6,075 nucleotides of DNA from the NCBI GenBank assembly GCA_035641235.1, contig DASQUP010000100.1:1-6075 (forward strand), given 5' to 3'. A program made the translations under genes and the position numbers. Positions within the stretch are counted from its first letter, which is position 1. Every line of letters begins with the position of its first letter. Source of the DNA: DASQUP01 sp035641235. Lineage in GTDB: Bacteria; Actinomycetota; CADDZG01; WHSQ01. Shown here in pieces: positions 1 to 5,947 of the stretch. The notes under the pieces are model-generated. The model worked only from the letters and a program-made list of their open reading frames with translations. It was not told the DNA's origin and ran no database searches.

Positions 1-85
1 GACCGCCGGCATCGCGGCCGTGGTGGGGACGGCCGCCCTAGTGGGCGGGGGCGCCCTGTTGGGGCGCCGCCGCCGGGCCCGATGA
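1..85 (+). CDS. 3' end of a membrane-anchored (probably surface) protein
   Basis: Only the last 27 codons are present, read from base 2 to a TGA at 83-85. They encode a run of small and hydrophobic residues (A, G, V, L, I) of about 20, long enough for one membrane span, followed by a basic tail ending RRRRAR. A C-terminal hydrophobic segment with an arginine-rich end is the usual form of a cell-surface protein held in the membrane by its C-terminus; no LPXTG sortase motif is visible in the part present. The stop overlaps the ATG of the ECF T component (ATGA), so the gene is very likely in the same operon. In similar actinobacterial ECF clusters the gene at this place often encodes an exported protein with a transcobalamin-like or DUF4430 domain, but that domain would lie outside the window, so it is only a suggestion. 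Confidence 0.7.
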   Translation, partial: TAGIAAVVGTAALVGGGALLGRRRRAR

Positions 86-915
86 CACCCGAACTGTTCG
101 CGCCCACTCACGGTATGCGTGAGTCAGCGCGAACAGTTCACCCGGCCGCGTGGATGATGTGGGCCGTCGGCGCCGGGCTGGCTGCGGTCACGACAACGAA
201 CCCCTTCTATCTGCTCCCCATCTTTGGGAGCGCCTGGGTTGTGCATTCGACCCATCGCACCTCGGGGCCGGCGGCGCGTTCGTTTCGCATCTTCCTGTTG
301 TTCGCCGTGTGGGCGATAACCATCAGGACCGCTTTGGTACTGCTCGGCCCGGTGAACCGGGGGAGTGTTGCGATTGCATTTCTCGAGGGGCTGCGGCTCG
401 GCGCCCTGTTGACGGTCTTCGGGACGTTCAATTCGGTGGCCGATCCCTTCCGGGTGCTGAAGCTTGCCCCGCGACGATGGCACGAGCCGGCGCTCGCTGC
501 CGCTCTCGCGCTGTCGATCGCTCCACGAACGATCGCGTCGGTTGAACGTGTCCGCGAGGCCCAACGGATGCGAGGGATCGAGGTCGGGAGGTGGTCCGCG
601 CTGCCCGCACTCGCGGTCCCTGTTCTGGCGACGGGAATGGACGACGCGTTGACGCTGGCCGAGAGCATGGATGCCCGCGGCCACGGTCGCGGCAGACGTA
701 CGCGCTACAGGCCCGACCGGTGGTCGCGTGCCTCGACATTCGTGACGGGCTCCGCCGGGGTGGCGGCGGCCGTATTCGTCTCGGCCACAGTCGGCGGATG
801 GGGCGGCCTGGAACCGTCTACGTTCCCCCTCGACTGGCCGGAGGCGGCCCCGGGGCTGGTTGCGGCGGCACTGATGTTTGCGGCGCCCATAGCTGCCGGA
901 GGTGGTAGTAGGTGA
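82..915 (+). CDS. ecfT: ECF transporter T component (EcfT / CbiQ-like permease)
   Basis: A 277-residue membrane protein that links the ATPases to the substrate-binding S component in an energy-coupling-factor importer. Hydrophobic segments lie around residues 24-58, 68-90, 96-115, 136-150, 173-186 and, after the cytoplasmic coupling region, 218-240 and 254-273. The two short coupling motifs of the family are present: AQRMRG at 160-165 and MDARG at 196-200, whose arginines sit in the ATPase grooves in known ECF structures. The HPAAWMMWAVG stretch at 20-30 and TTNP at 38-41 fit the usual N-terminus. The start is uncertain. ATG 82 overlaps the upstream stop, which suits translational coupling, but has no clear ribosome-binding site. 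ATG 115 (residue 12) would also keep all conserved residues and lies in the loop of a strong hairpin (91-139). The stop overlaps the GTG of the next gene. Confidence 0.93.
   Translation: MTPELFAPTHGMRESARTVHPAAWMMWAVGAGLAAVTTTNPFYLLPIFGSAWVVHSTHRTSGPAARSFRIFLLFAVWAITIRTALVLLGPVNRGSVAIAFLEGLRLGALLTVFGTFNSVADPFRVLKLAPRRWHEPALAAALALSIAPRTIASVERVREAQRMRGIEVGRWSALPALAVPVLATGMDDALTLAESMDARGHGRGRRTRYRPDRWSRASTFVTGSAGVAAAVFVSATVGGWGGLEPSTFPLDWPEAAPGLVAAALMFAAPIAAGGGSR
91..139. repeat. 49-base near-perfect inverted repeat at the 5' end of ecfT
   Basis: The left arm is GAACTGTTCGCGC (91-103), then CC, then ACTCACG (106-112). The loop is GTATG (113-117). The right arm is CGTGAGT (118-124), then CA, then GCGCGAACAGTTC (127-139). 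The 13-bp and 7-bp stems are both perfect, with only a 2x2 internal mismatch between them. No T-run follows, so it is not a typical intrinsic terminator. It covers codons 4-20 of the ATG 82 reading of ecfT, and its loop contains the alternative ATG at 115. It could be an mRNA structure controlling ecfT translation, a protein-binding palindrome, or a remnant of a small mobile repeat. The pairing is seen directly; the role is unknown. Confidence 0.85.
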
Positions 916-2483
916 ATCCGGCAGTGACGTTCGAGAACGTCACGTTCTTTTATCCCGAGAGGCCCGAGCCCGCGCTCGTCGATTGCACATTCGACCTTCC
1001 GGAGGGCTCGTTTGTGTTGGTTGCGGGCGAAACGGGAGCCGGCAAGTCGACCTTGCTGCGCGCGATAAACGGCCTTGTTCCCCACTTCTCGGGAGGCGAT
1101 TTCTCCGGACGTGTAACTGTTGAAGGGCGCGACACGGGCGAGCAACCTCCGCGCCGGCTTGCCGACGTTGTCGCCTTCGTTCCGCAAGGTCCCGTCGCGT
1201 CTTTTGTGCTCGATCGAGTGGAGGACGAGCTTGCGTATGCCATGGAGAACCTCGGCGTTCCACCGGCGACGATGCGCCGGCGCGTCGAGGAGACGCTGGA
1301 TTTGCTGGCGATCGAGCCGCTGCGCGACAGGAGCGTTCGCATGCTCTCGGGTGGGGAGCAGCAGCGTGTGGCCATCGCGGCGGCGCTCACGGCCAACCCG
1401 CGCGTTCTCGTCCTCGACGAACCTACGAGCCAGCTCGATCCACAAGGGGCGGAGGATGTGCTCGCCGCTCTGCAGCGGCTTGTGCACGACCTCGGCCTGA
1501 CGGTTGTCCTCGCGGAGCACCGCTTGGAGCGTGTCGCGGGCTTCGTCGACCTCGCCGTCGGCTGTCGCGAAGGTCTCGCAGCCGTCGTTGGCAGCGCGCC
1601 GGAGGTCCTGAGTGAACTCGGGCTGGGACCGCCGGTGGCGCGGCTGGGCGCGCTGGTGGGATGGGACCCGCCGCCTCTCACCGTTAGAGAGGCACGGCGC
1701 AACGCCTCCCGACTTGAACTGGGGGCCGCGCCCCTCAGAGTCGCTCCGCCCGGCGGTGACGATCTCCTGGCCGCAAACTCGGTCGGGGTTTCGTATGGGC
1801 AACGGACTGCTTTGTGTGATGTCGGCGTGACTCTGCGTTCGGGGGAAGTCGTTGCATTGATGGGGCGCAACGGCGCGGGTAAGACGACGTTGCTGCGGTG
1901 TCTGGCGGGATTAAACCCGCCATCCGGAGGGACCGTCTCTGCGGGCGACGGCCCGCCGCGACCCGGAGTCGACGTCGCGCTGTGTCCTCAAGATCCAGAC
2001 CTGCTGCTTTTCCGGGACACCGTCGCCGGCGAGATGCGCGCGACGCGCTCCGGGCGGCGGGAGCCCATCGAGGAGCTGGCCAGGTTTGGGATCGAGGACC
2101 TGCACGCCATGCACCCGCGCGATCTTTCGGCGGGCCAGAGGCTTCTGGTTGCCGCAGCTGCCGTCGCAGCTTCTGGCGCCCCGGTGCTGCTTCTGGACGA
2201 GCCGACTCGCGGACTGGATGTCGCGTCGAAGCGCCGGCTGATCGAATTCATGCGGGCACACGCGGCAGAGGGCGGCGCGGTGATGTTTGCAACACATGAT
2301 GTGGAGCTCGTCGCCGAGGTCGCCGGCCGCGTAGTCATGCTCGCTGTAGGTGAGGTCATCGCCGACGGTTCACCTGCCGAGGTCCTGGGTGACTCGCCCG
2401 TCTTCGCTCCGCAGATGGCGCGCGTATTCGGCGCCGCCTGGCTCACGCCGGAGGAGGTCGCAGCGGCCGTGGTCCCGGCATGA
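912..2483 (+). CDS. ecfA: ECF transporter ATPase, two fused ABC domains (EcfA-A')
   Basis: A 523-residue cytoplasmic protein with two complete ABC ATPase domains in one chain, replacing the usual separate EcfA and EcfA'; it powers the transporter by ATP hydrolysis. Domain 1 has Walker A GETGAGKST (39-47), Q-loop Q92, signature LSGGEQQR (145-152), Walker B ending in E170, D-loop SQLD (173-176) and switch H203. Domain 2 has Walker A GRNGAGKTT (318-326), Q-loop Q360, a degenerate signature LSAGQR (405-410), Walker B LLLDE (426-430), D-loop GLD (434-436) and switch H462. The linker spans roughly 230-285. The GTG start at 912 is well supported: GGAGGTGG at 898-905 lies 6 bases upstream and the start overlaps the ecfT stop (GTGA). 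The stop overlaps the ATG of the S component. All key catalytic residues are present in both domains, so both sites are probably active. Confidence 0.95.
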   Translation: MNPAVTFENVTFFYPERPEPALVDCTFDLPEGSFVLVAGETGAGKSTLLRAINGLVPHFSGGDFSGRVTVEGRDTGEQPPRRLADVVAFVPQGPVASFVLDRVEDELAYAMENLGVPPATMRRRVEETLDLLAIEPLRDRSVRMLSGGEQQRVAIAAALTANPRVLVLDEPTSQLDPQGAEDVLAALQRLVHDLGLTVVLAEHRLERVAGFVDLAVGCREGLAAVVGSAPEVLSELGLGPPVARLGALVGWDPPPLTVREARRNASRLELGAAPLRVAPPGGDDLLAANSVGVSYGQRTALCDVGVTLRSGEVVALMGRNGAGKTTLLRCLAGLNPPSGGTVSAGDGPPRPGVDVALCPQDPDLLLFRDTVAGEMRATRSGRREPIEELARFGIEDLHAMHPRDLSAGQRLLVAAAAVAASGAPVLLLDEPTRGLDVASKRRLIEFMRAHAAEGGAVMFATHDVELVAEVAGRVVMLAVGEVIADGSPAEVLGDSPVFAPQMARVFGAAWLTPEEVAAAVVPA

Positions 2484-3412
2484 AGGGCGCGCGGACCGCG
2501 GCACTCGTTGCGGCGAACGTCATCGGGGTCATCGCGTTTACGTGGCCGTTTGTGCTGCCGGCCGCTGTGGGGGACTCCGCCCACGAGATCGATGCCCCGT
2601 TCATAGCCGCGGGCCTGCTGATTTGCCTCGGGACCCTGTTGTTCGTCGAGCTCGGTCGAGGAGGGCTCGGGGCCAAGCAGGTGGCACTGATCGGTGTCCT
2701 GGGGGCTGCGATGGTGGCCCTTCGCCTCCCCGGCTTCATCGGTGGTTTCTCGGCGATGTTCCTCGTGGTTCTGGTGGCGGGGAATTCGTTCGGTCCGGCG
2801 TTCGGCTTCGTCCTCGGCGCGATCGGCACGTTCGCATCCGGCCTCTTCGTCGGAGGGCTCGGACCGTGGCTTCCCTTTCAGATGGTTGCGATCGGGTGGG
2901 TCGGTGCCGGGGCCGGGGCGGTCCGGTCCCTCGGTGGGTCCGGGTGGACCGCTCGTGTCGCAGGGCTTGCAGCCTACGGATTCGTCGCCGCGTTCTGTTT
3001 CGGAGCCATCATGAACCTGTGGTTCTGGCCGTTTGGCGCAGGCGACTCGGCGCTCGGATGGGCACCGGAGGGAGGGGCGGTAGGGAATCTCGGACGTTAC
3101 GCCCGGTTCTATCTACTGACGTCCCTGGGCTGGGACGTGTTCGGCGCCGTCGGCAATGCGGTCGCCGTCACGGTGCTGGGCCGGCCGCTGCTGGGAGCTC
3201 TCGACCGGGCAGCGCGCCGGATGCGACTCAGCCTGGATAATGGACCGGTTGGTAGGGAGCCGGCCGGGTGGCCGCGGCCCGGGGTTCCGGGTCGAGGAAA
3301 GTCCGGACTCCACAGGGCAGGACGCTGGGGAAAATCCCAGGCGGGGCGACCCGCGGAAAGCGCAACAGAAAGCAGACCGCCCGAGACTCCTCGGGTAAGG
3401 GTGAAAGGGTGA
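2480..3412 (+). CDS. ECF transporter S component (substrate-binding membrane subunit)
   Basis: Integral membrane subunit that binds the substrate of the ECF importer. Hydrophobic segments are near residues 7-30, 39-57, 66-84, 88-127 (probably two), 131-148, 158-184 and 208-233. The glycine-rich GGLGPWLPFQM at 125-135 and the cytoplasmic ending GRPLLGALDRAARR (234-247) are the most family-like parts. ATG 2480 overlaps the ecfA stop; a GGAGGAGGT at 2450-2458 is too far for an ideal ribosome-binding site, so coupling is likely. The odd point is the end. The frame stays open to a TGA at 3410-3412, but from residue 258 (base 3251) on it is reading rnpB. The last 53 or so residues, rich in R, G and P, are RNase P RNA translated, not a recognisable protein domain. 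A TAA at 3238-3240 lies in the neighbouring frame, where one would expect this gene to stop. Substrate unknown; a cobalamin (CbrT-like) role is plausible from the neighbourhood only. Confidence 0.88.
   Translation: MKGARTAALVAANVIGVIAFTWPFVLPAAVGDSAHEIDAPFIAAGLLICLGTLLFVELGRGGLGAKQVALIGVLGAAMVALRLPGFIGGFSAMFLVVLVAGNSFGPAFGFVLGAIGTFASGLFVGGLGPWLPFQMVAIGWVGAGAGAVRSLGGSGWTARVAGLAAYGFVAAFCFGAIMNLWFWPFGAGDSALGWAPEGGAVGNLGRYARFYLLTSLGWDVFGAVGNAVAVTVLGRPLLGALDRAARRMRLSLDNGPVGREPAGWPRPGVPGRGKSGLHRAGRWGKSQAGRPAESATESRPPETPRVRVKG
3236..3241 (+). promoter_or_regulatory. candidate -10 element of the rnpB promoter
   Basis: GATAAT matches the TATAAT consensus at five of six bases and ends 9 bases before the first paired base of RNase P helix P1 (3251), which puts the expected transcription start at about 3248-3250. 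No good -35 hexamer is visible 16-18 bases upstream (the bases there are GC-rich). The position is what a dedicated rnpB promoter would show, and it lies inside the open frame of the upstream S-component gene. Confidence 0.5.
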
Positions 3413-3626
3413 GGTAAGAGCTCACCGGCGCGCCGGGTGACCGGCGCGGCCGGGCATACCCCGTCCGGAGCAAGGCCAAGCAGGAGGTATGGGTGGCCCG
3501 CCCGCCCCGACAGGGGCACCTCCGGGTAGGCCGCACGAGGCGAGCGGCAACGTTCGTCCCAGATGGATGGCCACTGCCGCCTTCGGGCGGTACAGAATCC
3601 GGCTTACAGGCCGGCTCCCTACCCCC
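3250..3626 (+). ncRNA. rnpB: RNase P RNA (bacterial type A)
   Basis: Catalytic RNA of RNase P, which cuts 5' leaders from pre-tRNAs. Helix P1 is a perfect 15-bp pairing of GGTAGGGAGCCGGCC (3251-3265) with GGCCGGCTCCCTACC (3609-3623), which fixes both ends within a few bases. The universal core is present: GAGGAAAGTCC (3294-3304), the GGTGAAAGGGTGAGGTAAGAG region (about 3400-3420, one base change from common versions), AAGGCCAAGCAGG (about 3473-3485), and ACAGAATCCGGCTTAC (3592-3607), which forms the 3' strand of P4. GGGTAGG at 3524-3530 is in the position of the L15 loop that pairs with the tRNA CCA end. About 377 bases is a normal length for the family. The 5' region (to 3412) overlaps the open frame of the upstream S component in the same direction. 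The mature ends are estimated. Confidence 0.97.
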
Positions 3627-3631
3627 TTCAA

Positions 3632-3680
3632 TCTGTTCGCCGTTTGTCGCAAATTTTTGTGCCGCGGCAGTGCGAACAGA
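3632..3680. repeat. inverted repeat between rnpB and the cupin gene
   Basis: TCTGTTCGC (3632-3640) and GCGAACAGA (3672-3680) are perfect inverted 9-mers, 31 bases apart. The inner part holds a weak TTTG-TCG-CAAA hairpin (3643-3653) followed by TTTTT (3654-3658), which could act as a poor rnpB terminator, and the right arm ends 3 bases before the cupin ribosome-binding site (3684-3690). The same 8-base half-site CTGTTCGC/GCGAACAG occurs in the inverted repeat at 91-139. It may be an operator, a leader-RNA structure or a terminator; the sequence does not decide. Confidence 0.5.
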
Positions 3681-3696
3681 ATGAAAGGGGATCTGG

Positions 3697-4122
3697 ATGA
3701 GGACTGAGAACGGCCGAGTTGTGGTGATCCGTCCCGGAGCAGGTGGCGAAAGCAAACAGGGGCTCGGGTATTTCGTCGGAGTATCGGCCGAGACCGCGGG
3801 GTCGGTCGGAATCTGCGCCCACCTGATCGAGATCCCGCCGGGTGGCCGCGCCAAGGCGCACTTCCACGAGGCTCACGAGACTGCCATCTACATGCTCAAA
3901 GGGGAAGTCATAACGTGGCACGGCGACAAGCTTGCCGAGTCGGTCGTTACCAAGAAGGGGGACTTCATCTACATCCCGGCCGGCGTCCCCCACCTGCCTG
4001 TAAACACAAGCTCGACCGAAACGGCAGTTGCCCTGGTGGCGCGCACGGATCCGAACGAGCAGGAAAGCGTCGTGTTGTTGCCCGAGTACGACGACCTCGA
4101 GCACACCCGCATCCCCTCCTAG
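3697..4122 (+). CDS. small single-domain cupin protein
   Basis: A 141-residue soluble protein made of one cupin beta-barrel. Motif 1 is visible with H55, H57 and E61 (HFHEAHE) and closes with G69. Motif 2 is GDFIYIPAGVPH (88-99) with H99 and a following N103. H55, H57, E61 and H99 form the classic set of metal ligands, so a bound metal (Mn, Fe, Zn or Ni) is likely. The family covers isomerases, dioxygenases, decarboxylases and ligand sensors, and nothing here selects a reaction; function is unknown. There is no signal peptide or DNA-binding domain. ATG 3697 is supported by AAAGGGG at 3684-3690, 6 bases upstream. It starts 70 bases after rnpB and is probably transcribed alone or from rnpB read-through, and it converges with the sensor kinase. 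Confidence 0.9.
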   Translation: MRTENGRVVVIRPGAGGESKQGLGYFVGVSAETAGSVGICAHLIEIPPGGRAKAHFHEAHETAIYMLKGEVITWHGDKLAESVVTKKGDFIYIPAGVPHLPVNTSSTETAVALVARTDPNEQESVVLLPEYDDLEHTRIPS

Positions 4123-4144
4123 CCGCGGCTCGAAAAGCCGCGGC
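4122..4144. terminator. hairpin between convergent genes, possible bidirectional terminator
   Basis: GCCGCGGCT (4122-4130) pairs perfectly with AGCCGCGGC (4136-4144) around a CGAAA loop. It begins on the last base of the cupin stop codon and ends 4 bases from the kinase stop on the other strand, exactly where a shared terminator is expected. No T-run follows on either strand, so it is not a canonical intrinsic terminator; such U-poor hairpins are common in GC-rich actinobacteria. Confidence 0.6.
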
Positions 4145-4148
4145 GCCG

Positions 4149-5873
4149 TCAGCGCGGGAGCGTGAACAGGAACGTCGCGCCGTCACCCGGTTTGCTCTCG
4201 ACCCACATCTTGCCGCCGTGCAGCTCGACGATGGTGCGCGACACGTAGAGGCCGAACCCGGAGCCCGGCGCGCGGCCGACCGTCGTTGAGATCCTGCTGA
4301 AGCGGCGGAAGAGGAGGTCGTGCTCCTCGGGCGCTATGCCGGGGCCCCGGTCGCTCACGGATACCCTCACCTCGGCGAGGCCCGGCTCGACCTCAACGAT
4401 GACGTTCTGGTCTTCGGGTGAGAACTTCGCGGCATTCGTCAAGAGGTTGAGGAGGACCTGCTTTATGCGGTCGCGGTCGGCCGTCACGGTGGCTTCCGGC
4501 GCGGTGGAGGTGACTTCCGTCCGCTGGGCGTAGCCCGCATCGACCATGGATTCGACCGCGAGCTCGAGGACGTCGAACTCCTCTCGGTACAGGGTGAAGC
4601 GTCCCCTCTCGATCGCCTCCATGTCGAGGAACTCGGAGACCAACCGGGTGAGGCGCCGCGCCTCGCGCCCGAGCGACTGAAGAAGCTCGCCCATCTCTTC
4701 TTCGGAGAGCTTGTCGCGGCGCCACTCGAGGAGATGCGCGATGCCCCCCACCACCGTCATCGGCGACCGCAGTTCGTGGGAGACCATGGAGATGAAATCC
4801 GACCTCAATTGGTCTAGCTCTCGCAGCTCATCGGCGGTATCAACGGCAGCCTCGTACAAACGCGCGTGATTCAGGGCAACCGAGACCTCGCGCGCCGCAG
4901 CCTCAACGAGGGCGATGTCCGAATCTCCCCATTCACGGGGAGTCAGCGAGTGGCAGGTCACCACCCCCATCACCTCTCCTCCCCACATCAAAGGTGTTGC
5001 CAGGACGGCATGCGCTCCGACCTGCAGCAGATTGCTTCGAGCCGGCAGCGCCGGATCTTCGAGGCGGATATCTGAGAGCACATCGGAGACGCTCTGGGTT
5101 TTCCTTGTCATTGCAGCGAGAGTCGAGACCGGGAACTGAAGTCCGGAGTTCCCGGCTCGCTCCACGCCCTCGTCGGTCCACTCGTGTCCGATCGGCCCGA
5201 GTTCCTCGTCGGACGGACCCATCAGACGGATGAAGCAGCGGTCGGCTCGCGTCACGCGGCCAATCTGTTCGGCCGTCTGGTTGAGGACGTCGTCGACGTC
5301 GAGCGAACCCCTGACTCGTGAGGTGATCTCTCGTAGGGTCTGACTGCGCTCGGCTCGATCAGATTCCGCTTTAAACAGGCGAGCGTTGGATATTCCGACC
5401 GCCGCAAGAGACGTCATCGCGAGCACGATTTCTTCGTCGCTGTCGGAAAACGGCTCTGCCCCAGGCGGCTTCGTAAGCCACAGCGCGCCGATGACCTCAC
5501 TCCTCTGGACCATGGGCACTCCCATGAAGGCCTCCATGGGCACGTGCTCGCCGGGAAATCCGATGGAGCCCGGATGATCCGACAGCCGTTCGGTGCGAAT
5601 AACCTGGCTTCCGCTGATCACCGCGCCCAGAAGTCCGTGACCGCGGGGCGGATGCGGCAGAGCATCCACTTCTTCGGGTTTCAGTCCTCGGTGCACGAAA
5701 TCGTCGAGGGTGCCATTCGATACGGTCGCGGCGGCTCCGTACGCCGCACCGGTGAGAGTCATCGCCCGGTCAACAACCACGTTGAGGAAACGAAGGATGT
5801 CGAGGTCTTGGGTTAAGTGCAGCGAGACATCGAGAAAGGAGCGCAGCAGTCCGCCATGTTGCTCTATCTGCAA
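4149..5873 (-). CDS. soluble GAF-GAF sensor histidine kinase, DosS/DevS-like first GAF
   Basis: A 574-residue two-component sensor kinase with no membrane span. Order: GAF1 (about 16-166), GAF2 (about 184-341), short coiled-coil linker (341-358), HisKA (354-421) with phosphorylated H366 in SHELRSP, and HATPase (461-574) with N480 in LLTNAAKF, DRGPGI (508-513) and GSGFGLYVS (537-545). All kinase motifs are intact. GAF1 aligns without gaps to the haem GAF of mycobacterial DosS through HPGSIGFP and FMGVP; H110 matches DosS haem ligand His149, while W132 stands where DosS has the distal Tyr171. DosS itself has a HisKA_3 core, so the kinase half here is of a different type. The frame is open up to base 6005, but that start would run into ridA; TTG 5873 has a good ribosome-binding site. 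No response regulator is in the window, so the partner is unknown. Confidence 0.93.
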   Translation of the reverse strand: MQIEQHGGLLRSFLDVSLHLTQDLDILRFLNVVVDRAMTLTGAAYGAAATVSNGTLDDFVHRGLKPEEVDALPHPPRGHGLLGAVISGSQVIRTERLSDHPGSIGFPGEHVPMEAFMGVPMVQRSEVIGALWLTKPPGAEPFSDSDEEIVLAMTSLAAVGISNARLFKAESDRAERSQTLREITSRVRGSLDVDDVLNQTAEQIGRVTRADRCFIRLMGPSDEELGPIGHEWTDEGVERAGNSGLQFPVSTLAAMTRKTQSVSDVLSDIRLEDPALPARSNLLQVGAHAVLATPLMWGGEVMGVVTCHSLTPREWGDSDIALVEAAAREVSVALNHARLYEAAVDTADELRELDQLRSDFISMVSHELRSPMTVVGGIAHLLEWRRDKLSEEEMGELLQSLGREARRLTRLVSEFLDMEAIERGRFTLYREEFDVLELAVESMVDAGYAQRTEVTSTAPEATVTADRDRIKQVLLNLLTNAAKFSPEDQNVIVEVEPGLAEVRVSVSDRGPGIAPEEHDLLFRRFSRISTTVGRAPGSGFGLYVSRTIVELHGGKMWVESKPGDGATFLFTLPR

Positions 5874-5947
5874 TGCTGTCCCTCCCAGGTTGGGACGTAA
5901 GCGTAACCTGACAGAGGGGTCGGATACCAAGGCCGAGGAGGGAAAAC
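5874..5947. promoter_or_regulatory. divergent intergenic region, kinase and ridA
   Basis: 74 bases separate the two divergent starts and must hold promoters for both unless transcription begins inside a gene. On the minus strand TTGGTA (5925-5930) and TACGCT (5900-5905) are a possible -35/-10 pair for the kinase, but the 19-base gap is longer than ideal. No convincing pair is seen for ridA. A short tandem ACGTAA-GCGTAA (5895-5906) may be a binding site. All of this is weak. Confidence 0.3.
5881..5886 (-). promoter_or_regulatory. ribosome-binding site that sets the kinase TTG start
   Basis: On the minus strand GGGAGG lies 7 bases before TTG 5873. None of the longer start candidates avoids overlap with the oppositely oriented ridA start and its ribosome-binding site. 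This supports the 574-residue form over the 618-residue form, whose first 44 residues (rich in R, W and P) look like non-coding translation. Confidence 0.7.

Noticed and set aside
47..68. Repeated GGGGCGCC in the first 70 bases
   Set aside because: A GC-rich low-complexity stretch inside codons for glycine, alanine and arginine of the membrane anchor; coding explains it.
705..1870. Long minus-strand open frames opposite ecfT and ecfA (up to 365 codons)
   Set aside because: They lie opposite well-supported genes, have arginine- and serine-rich compositions typical of antisense reading of GC-rich DNA, and show no known motif.
3641..3662. A promoter for the cupin gene in the AT-richer patch after rnpB
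   Set aside because: No -35/-10 pair with acceptable spacing and distance to the ribosome-binding site could be found; left as part of the inverted repeat.
3489..3707. Plus-strand small frames in the 3' half of rnpB
   Set aside because: They translate conserved RNase P RNA; no ribosome-binding site or protein similarity is seen.
3109..3854. Minus-strand open frames across rnpB and the cupin start (136 and 208 codons)
   Set aside because: They are antisense to a certain RNase P RNA and a certain cupin; their proline- and arginine-rich translation shows no domain.
5262..5272. CTGTTCGG, a near match to the shared half-site, inside the kinase gene
   Set aside because: One mismatch, no paired arm nearby, and it encodes conserved GAF2-proximal residues (EQIGRV).
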